Assembly (NCBI GenBank): GCA_035542755.1
Contig: DATKKU010000022.1
Span: 1-26,805, forward strand
DNA: 26,805 nucleotides
Direction of reading: 5' to 3'
Source: RYN-425 sp035542755
GTDB taxonomy: Bacteria; Patescibacteriota; Saccharimonadia; Saccharimonadales; UBA10212
Shown here: piece by piece, positions 20,875 through 26,805 of the stretch
How positions within the stretch are numbered: position 1 is the first letter of the stretch
How the letters are laid out: the number at the start of each line of letters is the position of its first letter
Made by a program: the position numbers and the translations under genes
Notes under the pieces: generated by a model
Seen by the model: only the letters and a program-made list of their open reading frames with translations
Told to the model about the DNA's origin: nothing
Database searches by the model: none

Positions 20875-21897
20875 TTAGGCGGCTAGTCTCTGGTCCAAGT
20901 CCCGCAGTAGCTTATCTGTATTATACCGCCAAGCATCATCGCGCTGCGAAGGATTTTCGTAATAAAACGTCGTGCCGCAGGCCAACATGCCAGCATTCAG
21001 TGCGCTGTGAAGCGTGTCAACAGCCCGCAGATTAAGCGCTTCACTATCCATAACTCCGCTTGATAACACCACGTCAATTCCGCTGCCGCTAAGCATCCGC
21101 CTGGCGTACATTGACGCTCTAAATGCTTCTGCCGCCACCGCTGGACCGCTTTTCCCGGCCAGCCCGCCAGGGACTTCTATAATATCTTTGCCCTCGGCAT
21201 CTACTGGCCGCTGTCCGGGCCAGGTGTTGGGCCTAAGCAGAACACTGACAGTCCCCGATTCAACTACTTCTTTAAGTAGGGCGACCTCATCCTCCCGGCT
21301 GTCTTGAGGAGACGTCCTGAAAAACACCGGCTGAAATTGCTCGGTAATCGGCCTAAGACCCCTTAGCACCTGACCCGTTGCCCGGGCGTTGCGGCTGAGT
21401 ATTTGATGCCGGCCGCCGTCTTCTTCCAGTACATTTGGACAGCCGCCGTTTAGAATAACTCCGTCAGCCCCAGCCTCGTAAGCCCGGCGGACAAGTTCAA
21501 TTGATTCTGTTACCGGGTCGTCACTAACCGGCGCGACATTGATTAAGAGGTATTTGCCCCTTGCGTGACAAATCGCCGCCATTTCGGCAATTTCTTGCTC
21601 TACAACGTCCATGCCCTTGTTGGGCATACCCAGACTATTAAACGTTTCGCCGGTCAGGGCGTCGTGGTAATAGACCCGGACGGGCTGGCCGGTGTGTTGG
21701 CTGATTATTAGCTTGCCGTCCTTGTCGTACTGGTTTCCGTAGCGAGGCTCCAACGTGTATGAGCCAGCCTCTACCCAGCCAACGCCGGTCTGGGCCATCA
21801 AGGCTACTTCTTCTACGCTTTTGACCACCCCGCCAGCATTGGCCCAAGGTGAGACCAAGTGGTCTAGGTGCCCCAAACTCCAATTGAGCTCGCTCAT
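20875..21897 (-). CDS. pyrD: Dihydroorotate dehydrogenase (class 1-like)
   Basis: A 340-residue FMN-dependent TIM-barrel oxidoreductase for dihydroorotate to orotate. The active-site loop is NGGCPNV with C153; cysteine as the base marks class 1 (cytosolic) enzymes, while class 2 uses serine. Other family features are SPWANAGGVVKSVEE at the N-terminus, TFNSLGMPNKGMD (substrate Asn region), LLINVAP, and a C-terminal phosphate-binding part (VVLSSGVMDSEAL, then ACGTTFYYENP). It overlaps pyrC by 4 nt (ATGA) and has GGAG just upstream. No pyrK or other electron-transfer subunit is adjacent, so a fumarate-type class 1A electron acceptor is the simplest guess. Confidence 0.87.
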   Translation of the reverse strand: MSELNWSLGHLDHLVSPWANAGGVVKSVEEVALMAQTGVGWVEAGSYTLEPRYGNQYDKDGKLIISQHTGQPVRVYYHDALTGETFNSLGMPNKGMDVVEQEIAEMAAICHARGKYLLINVAPVSDDPVTESIELVRRAYEAGADGVILNGGCPNVLEEDGGRHQILSRNARATGQVLRGLRPITEQFQPVFFRTSPQDSREDEVALLKEVVESGTVSVLLRPNTWPGQRPVDAEGKDIIEVPGGLAGKSGPAVAAEAFRASMYARRMLSGSGIDVVLSSGVMDSEALNLRAVDTLHSALNAGMLACGTTFYYENPSQRDDAWRYNTDKLLRDLDQRLAA

Positions 21898-23039
21898 ATT
21901 TCGTCTCCTCTTTCGCTAATTACTAGGCCCATTCTCTCAACCAGCTTGCCATCGTCCACCACCAAAGTATTACGGATAACCGAGCGCAGCACCCTGCCGC
22001 CAATCATATTGCCGTGGTAGATGCTGGTTGGATTTTGAACTTGGCCGAGCTCCCGCAGGTAACTTACCTTTGTGTGACGACCAAGCCTAACCCCAATAAT
22101 TTCGGCCGGCTTAGTAGAAGTAACTTCAACCAGTCTATCAAGAGAAATTCGCCCTAAGCGCTCCTGGTAAAGCAGCTGTGGCATGGTTTCCTCTATGCCA
22201 CTGACCCCGTAGCAGGTCGCGCCCGGCTCGGAAGTTTCGTGGCCGTGAGGATTAAGTACCTCGGCACGCCTTTTATTTTCTGGCGGGTGGGGCGCGTGGT
22301 CGGTCTCAACAATATCAATGTCGCCATTAACCAGCATACGCCACAGCTCTTCGGCGTCGTCCTGACGGGCCAGCGGCGGCTGCATTCGCTTGTTCCAGCC
22401 GCTGGTCATGACCTCGTGCGAGGTTTTGAAAAGATGGTGCGGCGTTACCCCGCAGGTAACCGGCAGCTCGTGGTCCTTGGCAACCTTAACCACTCGCACT
22501 TCATCGGGGTTATTGACGTGGCAGACATGCAGCGGATGCTCGTACCTAATAGCCACCATAGCGATTATTTCTTCCAGGTCGGCGTTGCCGCGGTGGACCA
22601 AAATTGGCTTATCGGGAGCGACCTCGTGCCAGCGCTTTACTATGGGCTCGTAGTCCCAAACATTGATGTCTTTTACTGATTCGTTGCCAGTGGTCAGGCC
22701 AAAGTAAAGCTTTAGGCCAATCGTGCCCTTGCTCATGGCTTCCAGCTCGTCCAGATTTGTTGGCTGAGCTTCGGAATCCAGCTGCGAGCCGGCATGAAAG
22801 GCCATTGGCACCCAGGCTTGTTCTTTGACCCCATTGTGCTTAAATTCAACCTCTTCCCAACTCCAGGTTGGCCGGCCTTGGGTATTGGGCATATCGCACA
22901 GCAGGCCAAAACCCGAAAGGGCTGCCGACTTAGTGCCGCTTTCAAAATCTTCTGATAAATTTACGGGGCTGGGCCAACGCAAGTGGTCGTGAATATCAAC
23001 CGCCGTTGGGATGGTTACAATTTCAAGCTGGTTGCTCAT
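21894..23039 (-). CDS. pyrC: Dihydroorotase
   Basis: A 381-residue amidohydrolase that cyclises carbamoyl aspartate to dihydroorotate. Metal ligands are seen in DIHDHLRWP (H17, H19), HVCHV (H171/H174), TPHHLF (199-204) and ETDHAPHPP (D247, H248, H251). LLCDMPNTQGRPT is the usual block after the first metal site, and GLKLYFG takes the place of the common F-K-x-F/Y segment. HDH replaces the more usual HxH spacing residue with Asp. It overlaps pyrB by 17 nt, has GAGG about 9 nt before the ATG, and is followed by pyrD with a 4-nt overlap, so the three are clearly one operon. Confidence 0.9.
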   Translation of the reverse strand: MSNQLEIVTIPTAVDIHDHLRWPSPVNLSEDFESGTKSAALSGFGLLCDMPNTQGRPTWSWEEVEFKHNGVKEQAWVPMAFHAGSQLDSEAQPTNLDELEAMSKGTIGLKLYFGLTTGNESVKDINVWDYEPIVKRWHEVAPDKPILVHRGNADLEEIIAMVAIRYEHPLHVCHVNNPDEVRVVKVAKDHELPVTCGVTPHHLFKTSHEVMTSGWNKRMQPPLARQDDAEELWRMLVNGDIDIVETDHAPHPPENKRRAEVLNPHGHETSEPGATCYGVSGIEETMPQLLYQERLGRISLDRLVEVTSTKPAEIIGVRLGRHTKVSYLRELGQVQNPTSIYHGNMIGGRVLRSVIRNTLVVDDGKLVERMGLVISERGDEI

Positions 23040-24066
23040 GCTGAACTACCTCTACCTCAGCCTCAAATAACTTACTGCTAAGTGCTAGATAGAGGATGGC
23101 GCGGCGCGTTAACACACCGTTTTCCATTTGCTGCTTCCAGCGACCTTGCTCGTGGTGCGTTACGCTAAGCGGGATTTCGTGGTTTCGTGGCCACGGATGG
23201 AGCAATATTTTGTCCGGGTCAGCCTGCACAACCTGCATAACTTCCGGTGTGAGTTCGGTACACTCCATGTAGCTGGCTCCGATTCGGGCAATCCTTGCTT
23301 CAAAATCTGAAACTTTTTCTTTGGGGCGCCTCTTTTGGCGAGCCTTCTGAAAACGGCTGATGTCAACAACGTTGGCCAGCTGCACGGCTTCTTTGATATC
23401 GTCAACCTCCTCAAACCTAATACCGTTATCGGCTAGTTCTTGCTTATATTCGTCGTTGCCATGTCTCAACTTTTTAGCGGCCGAGAAAATGTGCTTAACA
23501 CCGTAAGGCCGCAAAATATCTATCTGGGAATGAACCGTGCGACTATTCCACGGGTCGCCTATATGTGCAATGGTTAGGCCCTCAAATGAGCCAAAATCAT
23601 CCTTGATAGTTTTAGCATCTGTGATTGACTGCGTGGGGTGCTGGCCATCGCCATCACCGGCATTAATCACTGGCACTTCGCTGACGGCGGCAGCCTCCGC
23701 GGCGTGCCCAACCGTATCTGAGCGAAAGACTATAATGTTATAGCCCAGCTGGTTTAGGGTTATAAATGTATCGGCCAGACTCTCACCTTTTTGCAAGGAC
23801 ATTGACTCCTTTGGGTTGGGCTCGTTAACCATGGGAAAGTCCAGCGAGGCTGCCGCCCGGATAAAACTTAACCTAGTCCGTGATGACGGCTCAAACGTTA
23901 AGGCGATGCCCGCCAAATCGCCGTCGTAGGTCTCACGCAGCTCCGAGACGGCTACTTCGCGATTAGCTCTATTGGTTAGCTGATTGGTTTTATCAAGAAT
24001 GTTATCAAGGACGCTTGGCGTTATCTGTTCTGCAGATATCAGACTGTTACTGCCCTCAAAACTCAT
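23023..24066 (-). CDS. pyrB: Aspartate carbamoyltransferase catalytic subunit
   Basis: A 347-residue ATCase that condenses carbamoyl phosphate and aspartate. The carbamoyl-phosphate loop is LTFEPSSRTRLSF, QKGESLADT follows, then GDGDGQHPTQSITDAKTI, and LHPWPRNHEIPL near the C-terminus (W where L is usual in H-P-L-P-R). It is about 40 residues longer than the roughly 305-residue norm. The extra length falls partly in the domain 2 segment FQKARQKRRPKEKVSDFEARI. The ATG at 24066 is chosen; a TTG at 24096 would add 10 residues, and neither has a Shine-Dalgarno site. No pyrI regulatory subunit gene is present. It overlaps pyrC and lies downstream of the NYN gene. Confidence 0.92.
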   Translation of the reverse strand: MSFEGSNSLISAEQITPSVLDNILDKTNQLTNRANREVAVSELRETYDGDLAGIALTFEPSSRTRLSFIRAAASLDFPMVNEPNPKESMSLQKGESLADTFITLNQLGYNIIVFRSDTVGHAAEAAAVSEVPVINAGDGDGQHPTQSITDAKTIKDDFGSFEGLTIAHIGDPWNSRTVHSQIDILRPYGVKHIFSAAKKLRHGNDEYKQELADNGIRFEEVDDIKEAVQLANVVDISRFQKARQKRRPKEKVSDFEARIARIGASYMECTELTPEVMQVVQADPDKILLHPWPRNHEIPLSVTHHEQGRWKQQMENGVLTRRAILYLALSSKLFEAEVEVVQHEQPA

Positions 24067-24127
24067 TGATATTAAATATCTGCTATCTAGGCCCAATACG
24101 CAAGCATAGGCTTTTTAGAATCGGTGG

Positions 24128-24763
24128 CTACTGGGACTTTGGGTTATTTTTGACGGGTTTGCGGCGCGGCAGATAGGCTAGCTGACGACGCTTTTGATCC
24201 AGGCGCACAACATAAGAATCAAATTGCCGCAGCAGCGTGGAGTATTGGCGATTGGGCACCATCAGACTCAGGAGTTTATTCTTCTCTTTCAGATATTCAA
24301 CTAGGCTAAAAAAGTCGCCGTCGCCAGAAATAATTACGGCTTTGTCATAATTGGGCATTTCTTTAGTGGCCCACAGTACCAGCTCGGCATCAACGTTGCC
24401 CTTCACCGCCCTTTGAGCTGCCGGGTTATTGTCGGCAGCCGGCACTACGGCAGGTTCCGGCGACAAATCCTCGGCAGCTTTTTCGCCATAAGTTTTAAAA
24501 GCTTCGGCTGGCTTTTGCTCGCCCTGGGCCGGAGTTTTAAACATTTCCAGCGTTGGCTTTAGCACCACCAGATAGCCAGAGTCGTGCATTTGGTTATAGA
24601 GGTCCTCATTCTCTGGCATGTAGCCAATAAACATATAGGCGCACTCCACGCCAAATTCACGGCGCAAATAGGCGCGGAACTTGCGCCAGTCCATCTTCCA
24701 GCCGTTCTTCTGGATACCGAGGTTTAAATTTTGATTATCTATAAAGGCGTAATTTTTAGCCAT
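24128..24763 (-). CDS. NYN-domain (LabA/DUF88-type PIN-like) putative ribonuclease
   Basis: A 211-residue protein of the NYN (PIN-like) fold, usually metal-dependent RNases. Motifs: AFIDNQNLNLG with D9/N12, KGNVDAELVLWA with K121/D125, and VIISGDGDFFSLVEYLKEKN with D148/D150, giving the acidic active site. About 40 residues of low-complexity insert (78-117, rich in Pro/Ala/Glu) split the domain between the usual second and third strands. The C-terminus is basic (RRKPVKNNPKSQ). It lies 61 bp before pyrB and may share its transcript. Its substrate is unknown. Confidence 0.87.
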   Translation of the reverse strand: MAKNYAFIDNQNLNLGIQKNGWKMDWRKFRAYLRREFGVECAYMFIGYMPENEDLYNQMHDSGYLVVLKPTLEMFKTPAQGEQKPAEAFKTYGEKAAEDLSPEPAVVPAADNNPAAQRAVKGNVDAELVLWATKEMPNYDKAVIISGDGDFFSLVEYLKEKNKLLSLMVPNRQYSTLLRQFDSYVVRLDQKRRQLAYLPRRKPVKNNPKSQ

Positions 24764-24832
24764 TGGTTGCCGATTATCTCACCCTGTCGTGAGTAGTTAT
24801 AACTTAGTTTCACTCCCCATTGTACTCTAGTA

Positions 24833-24861
24833 TTGCCAATTTGCAAGAAATATTGTAAAAT
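24833..24861 (+). promoter_or_regulatory. Sigma-70-type promoter of the GC-rich gene at 24911
   Basis: -35 TTGCCA (24833-24838) and -10 TAAAAT (24856-24861), spacer 17 bp, each 5 of 6 to consensus. The expected start is near 24868, leaving a GC-richer leader of about 43 nt with GAGG (24901-24904) 6 nt before the ATG. It lies in the divergent gap with the NYN gene. Confidence 0.7.
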
Positions 24862-24910
24862 ACCGTCGTTCGTGTCTCGTATCCAACGAGTTTCGAAAGT
24901 GAGGGAGCAT

Positions 24911-25612
24911 ATGTCATCCACCATGGATGAGCACCCGGAGCAACGACCTCTGGTCGTCGTCAACATCTACAGCGGTGCGGAACCGACCGTCGCCGCTACG
25001 CCCGTCACAGGCAGCCTGACAAGACGTCTGTCCGAATCCCCGACAACCCCGCCGCCTGTCGCGCCATCGGCGCCCAGCGGCAACAGCGGAGGCCACATCC
25101 ACATCGACAACCTGTTCGACGACTTCCTGCGCGTTGTCGCAATCATCGCGGCCATCGTCGCGGTCGTTGCGCTGGCGCTTTTCGGGGCCAGGGCCATTCA
25201 GTGGGCATGGGACTACACGTTCGGCAGCGATGCCAAGTCGACGCCGACGACCATCACCGTCCCGGCTCTGCTCAACTCCGAGCGGTTCCTGACGGTCGGT
25301 CACAGCGTCTGCGGCGCCGCCTACGTCAACAACGGCTCGGCCATCCGGCTGATGCTCAAGCGGCGGGCGACCTGCGGACACACGGTTTCCGCGGTTCTGC
25401 CGGTCGAGCGCGTCCAGATCACGCACGCCGCGTCGATCCTGCGCAACAACGCAACGCTGGTCTACCACGGCACCGAGCTCAACCCGGCAGGTGACCAGTT
25501 CCAGAACATCCTGCACATGCCGCTGGGCAACCAGCTGAAGCAGGACCTCAAGCTCGTCAACCTCCGGCTGACGCCGCAGGGCTACAAGCTCTTGCAGGCA
25601 TCATCCGGCTGA
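24911..25612 (+). CDS. GC-rich hypothetical membrane-anchored protein (probable acquired gene)
   Basis: A 233-residue protein from the ATG at 24911, chosen for the GAGGGAG ribosome site. The frame is open upstream to 24833, but that would overlap the promoter. Layout: a hydrophilic N-terminus rich in Pro/Ser/Thr (23-60), one transmembrane helix (about 74-94, RVVAIIAAIVAVVALALFG), then an outer domain of about 130 residues with two cysteines (C134, C155) that could pair. No family is recognised. Base use is unlike the neighbours: by my count 40 of 60 bases are G/C at 24961-25020, and third codon positions are strongly G/C. With its own promoter, Shine-Dalgarno site and GC-rich terminator it looks like a transferred single-gene cassette. 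Confidence 0.75.
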   Translation: MSSTMDEHPEQRPLVVVNIYSGAEPTVAATPVTGSLTRRLSESPTTPPPVAPSAPSGNSGGHIHIDNLFDDFLRVVAIIAAIVAVVALALFGARAIQWAWDYTFGSDAKSTPTTITVPALLNSERFLTVGHSVCGAAYVNNGSAIRLMLKRRATCGHTVSAVLPVERVQITHAASILRNNATLVYHGTELNPAGDQFQNILHMPLGNQLKQDLKLVNLRLTPQGYKLLQASSG

Positions 25613-25628
25613 CCGAGGCGCGAACAAG

Positions 25629-25658
25629 AGGGAGCGGCGGCATCCGCCGCCGCTCCCT
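25629..25658 (+). terminator. GC-rich hairpin ending the gene at 24911-25612
   Basis: AGGGAGCGGCGG (25629-25640) and CCGCCGCTCCCT (25647-25658) form a perfect 12-bp stem with a 6-nt loop, 16 bp after the stop. It is followed by CGCCTCACATTTATT, so no clean T-run. It is probably a terminator or 3' stability element of the acquired gene. Confidence 0.65.
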
Positions 25659-25682
25659 CGCCTCACATTTATTAAATAATCT

Positions 25683-25940
25683 TCAAGTTTCTGTGGCTCG
25701 CCTGACAGCCCTTGTGAACACTGGCTCTTGGGCGATTTTTTGTTGGTCGGCAATAAAAATTTTACTCTGGCACCAGGCACAGCCATCCATGGGGTGAGCA
25801 TGGCTGGATGGGTCAGCAGCGTGCTCGGCGGTCAGCCTGGCTTCAAGTTCCAGTCGGCTGGCGTAGACACCGCGGGTCTCTCTGCCACCAGTTGGTATGC
25901 GCTGCAGGTGCTCGTGTGGCAATAGACTCTCAATTGACAT
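25683..25940 (-). CDS. Small hypothetical protein with an HxH/CxxC cluster
   Basis: An 85-residue hydrophilic protein. The central segment SSHAHPMDGCAWCQSKIF places H47, H49, C54 and C57 together, a spacing that could bind one zinc ion. The rest is charged (RLELEARLTAEH and EPVFTRAVRRATET). No family is recognised. AT-rich DNA before the ATG contains a weak -10 (TAAACT) 7 nt upstream, which again would make the mRNA leaderless. A same-length plus-strand reading (25728-25925) was judged less likely. It lies between the two GC-rich cassettes, and its own composition is intermediate. Confidence 0.55.
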   Translation of the reverse strand: MSIESLLPHEHLQRIPTGGRETRGVYASRLELEARLTAEHAADPSSHAHPMDGCAWCQSKIFIADQQKIAQEPVFTRAVRRATET

Positions 25941-25986
25941 TAAGTGTAGTTTATCTTGTTTTGCTTAAATCATAATGTAGTTTTTT

Positions 25987-26013
25987 AGCACCAGGGGTTT
26001 TAACCCTGGTGCT
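25987..26013. repeat. 10-bp perfect hairpin (AGCACCAGGG/CCCTGGTGCT)
   Basis: Arms 25987-25996 and 26004-26013 flank a 7-nt loop (GTTTTAA). Six T's precede it on the plus strand. A second, GC-rich hairpin follows 1 bp later. The pair fills the gap between two minus-strand genes. No T-run follows on either strand, so it is not a textbook terminator. Confidence 0.55.
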
Positions 26014-26014
26014 T

Positions 26015-26040
26015 CGGGCGGAGCCGGATGGCTCCGCCCG
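26015..26040 (-). terminator. GC-rich 11-bp hairpin after the gene at 26067-26432
   Basis: CGGGCGGAGCC and GGCTCCGCCCG form a perfect 11-bp stem with a 4-nt loop, 26 bp after the stop of the minus-strand GC-rich gene. It is followed directly by the second hairpin and then A6, so U-tract termination is not clear. Its placement mirrors the GC-rich hairpin after the gene at 24911. Confidence 0.5.
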
Positions 26041-26066
26041 TTGGTGGCGACGAAACAGCCGAGGCG

Positions 26067-26432
26067 TCATGCGGTCAGCTCGCTTTCCATCACCTTCAAC
26101 AGGTGAAGGGCGAGCTCAAATAGCTCTCTGCGGTCGTCGCCCGGATAGTGCTCCAGCAGCCTGGCCTCTTCAAAGCTGTTGTCGCCGCTGATGCCCGTGG
26201 CGTTGTAGGCCACGAGTCCGCTGTTGGTCACGGCGATGGCCATGTCCACGCGGAGCCGCATGTGGGCCCAGCCTTCTTCGCTTTGGGGGCCGCGATGCTT
26301 CTTCACGGAGAAGCGCCTCTGCCAGGCAAAGCGCACCACGCAGTTGTAGGGCCGGTGTGAGGCCTGAGAGGTTTGCGCGTAGCGGGCGGCCACGCGCTGG
26401 ACCTCTGCTTGAAGTTCGTCCGTGATGCTCAA
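26067..26432 (-). CDS. GC-rich hypothetical protein (probable acquired gene)
   Basis: A 121-residue soluble protein, read from a TTG at 26432 because GGGAGG (26444-26439) lies 6 nt upstream; an in-frame ATG at 26462 would put that site inside the gene. Visible features: an N-terminal helix (ITDELQAEVQRVAARYAQ), a basic middle (RRFSVKKHRG), a strand-rich part (MRLRVDMAIAVTNSGLVAYN) and a C-terminal helix (RRELFELALHLLKVMESELTA). No family is recognised and no membrane segment is present. It shares the style of the gene at 24911: GC-rich coding DNA, an AT-rich promoter with TAAAAT, a leader of about 40 nt, a strong Shine-Dalgarno site and GC-rich 3' hairpins. Confidence 0.7.
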   Translation of the reverse strand: MSITDELQAEVQRVAARYAQTSQASHRPYNCVVRFAWQRRFSVKKHRGPQSEEGWAHMRLRVDMAIAVTNSGLVAYNATGISGDNSFEEARLLEHYPGDDRRELFELALHLLKVMESELTA

Positions 26433-26477
26433 AAAGCACCTCCCAACAGTCGTGTGTGACAACTCTTCAGCGCGGTT

Positions 26478-26506
26478 ATTTTAACATAAAATCTGATTTT
26501 ATTCAA
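26478..26506 (-). promoter_or_regulatory. Sigma-70-type promoter of the gene at 26067-26432
   Basis: On the minus strand -35 TTGAAT (26506-26501), a 17-bp spacer, and -10 TAAAAT (26483-26478), followed by a leader of about 40 nt ending in GGGAGG. The -10 hexamer is identical to that of the other GC-rich gene at 24911. Confidence 0.65.
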
Positions 26507-26533
26507 ATGCTGCGGAGGTGGAGCTTCCCAAAC

Positions 26534-26776
26534 CTAGATACTGCCCAGCGCTACGTCGCCAATTCTGGCGTTTGGCCGGGAGGGCGGCTTGGGTGGACGC
26601 TGCTTTTTGTCCTTTTTTTCTTGCGCACGTTGGTCTAGCTCCCTTACCTTGCGCAGGGTTTCGGCTTTAATAACATAACCCGGCATAAAGCCGGCGCCGT
26701 AAAAGGCATAGTGATACTCGCCCGGCTCGCCCGCTGGAATTTGAGTTGGGTAGGATGGTTCGGATTCGGCTGCCAT
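26534..26776 (-). CDS. Small hypothetical protein
   Basis: An 80-residue hydrophilic protein: an acidic/Pro start (MAAESEPSYPTQIPAGEPGE), a conserved-looking aromatic/glycine core (YHYAFYGAGFMPGYVI), then a basic helix (RKVRELDQRAQEKKDKKQRPPKPP). No family is recognised. It begins 29 bp from the window edge, with no Shine-Dalgarno site before the ATG. Its base composition looks like the native genes rather than the GC-rich cassettes next to it. Confidence 0.6.
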   Translation of the reverse strand: MAAESEPSYPTQIPAGEPGEYHYAFYGAGFMPGYVIKAETLRKVRELDQRAQEKKDKKQRPPKPPSRPNARIGDVALGSI

Positions 26777-26805
26777 TTTTACTGCTTAGTGATTTCGCTT
26801 AGGCC

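Noticed and set aside
24914..25516. 200-codon open frame antisense to the GC-rich gene at 24911
   Set aside because: Long antisense frames are expected in GC-rich genes; its product is Asp/Arg/Val low-complexity, and the plus strand has promoter, ribosome site and terminator.
25728..25925. 65-codon plus-strand frame overlapping the 85-residue minus-strand gene
   Set aside because: No promoter or ribosome site was seen; the minus frame has AT-rich upstream DNA and a more protein-like charge pattern. Some doubt remains.

Overview
The window looks like a chromosomal piece of a Candidate Phyla Radiation (Patescibacteria) bacterium, most likely a Saccharibacteria (TM7) relative. This placement is inferred from gene content: a VirD4/TraG-like ATPase with a basic tail, a sigma-4/HARE-HTH fusion protein, a stripped-down division and cell-wall (dcw) cluster, and incomplete pyrimidine synthesis. 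TGA is used as a stop (pyrB, and the genes ending at 25612 and 26067), so the recoded-UGA lineages (Gracilibacteria/Absconditabacteria) do not fit. No rRNA, tRNA, CRISPR array or insertion sequence is visible. A 16S sequence or phylogeny from the rest of the contig would be needed to prove the placement.

Layout. (1) 1-5048, plus strand: the 3' end of topA, a sigma-4/HARE-HTH regulator behind a near-consensus promoter, then an 877-residue VirD4/TraG-like ATPase. The ATPase start codon lies inside the distal arm of a 16-bp inverted repeat. (2) 5049-5671: 623 bp without a credible gene but rich in inverted repeats, between convergent genes. (3) 5672-9836, minus strand: a divergent pyrE-like gene, then an ABC exporter (ATPase plus permease) followed 6 bp later by an MFS exporter, and a small membrane protein. 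(4) 9914-18113, minus strand: the dcw cluster mraZ-rsmH-ftsL-ftsI-mraY-ftsW-murG-ftsQ, without mur ligases, ddl, ftsA or ftsZ. mraZ has a clear array of MraZ boxes upstream. A 356-bp gap between mraZ and rsmH holds a large potential RNA structure. (5) 18338-24763, minus strand: a small membrane protein with a leaderless-type promoter, then a run transcribed NYN nuclease-pyrB-pyrC-pyrD-aldo/keto reductase-GH1 glycosidase. (6) 24833-26805: accessory-looking DNA. Two GC-rich genes of unknown function on opposite strands (24911-25612 and 26067-26432) each carry an AT-rich promoter, a leader of about 45 nt, a strong Shine-Dalgarno sequence and GC-rich 3' hairpins, unlike their neighbours. Small hypothetical genes lie between and after them.

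How the genes work together. The dcw genes cover lipid I and II synthesis (MraY, MurG), the septal synthase pair (FtsW, FtsI), the FtsQ/FtsL scaffold, and the regulator/methylase pair MraZ/RsmH. PyrB, PyrC and PyrD would take carbamoyl phosphate and aspartate to orotate, and the divergent PyrE-like protein could carry on to OMP; carAB and pyrF are not here. The exporters suggest drug or peptide efflux.

The most interesting signals are not genes. They are (a) two long-range 16-bp stems, each with a single G-U pair that is a wobble only in the sense RNA, in the leaders of the ATPase gene and rsmH; (b) promoters placed so close to start codons that the mRNAs would be leaderless; (c) repeated CAAAAACAAAAA tracts in place of Shine-Dalgarno sites in the dcw cluster; and (d) the two matching GC-rich gene cassettes.
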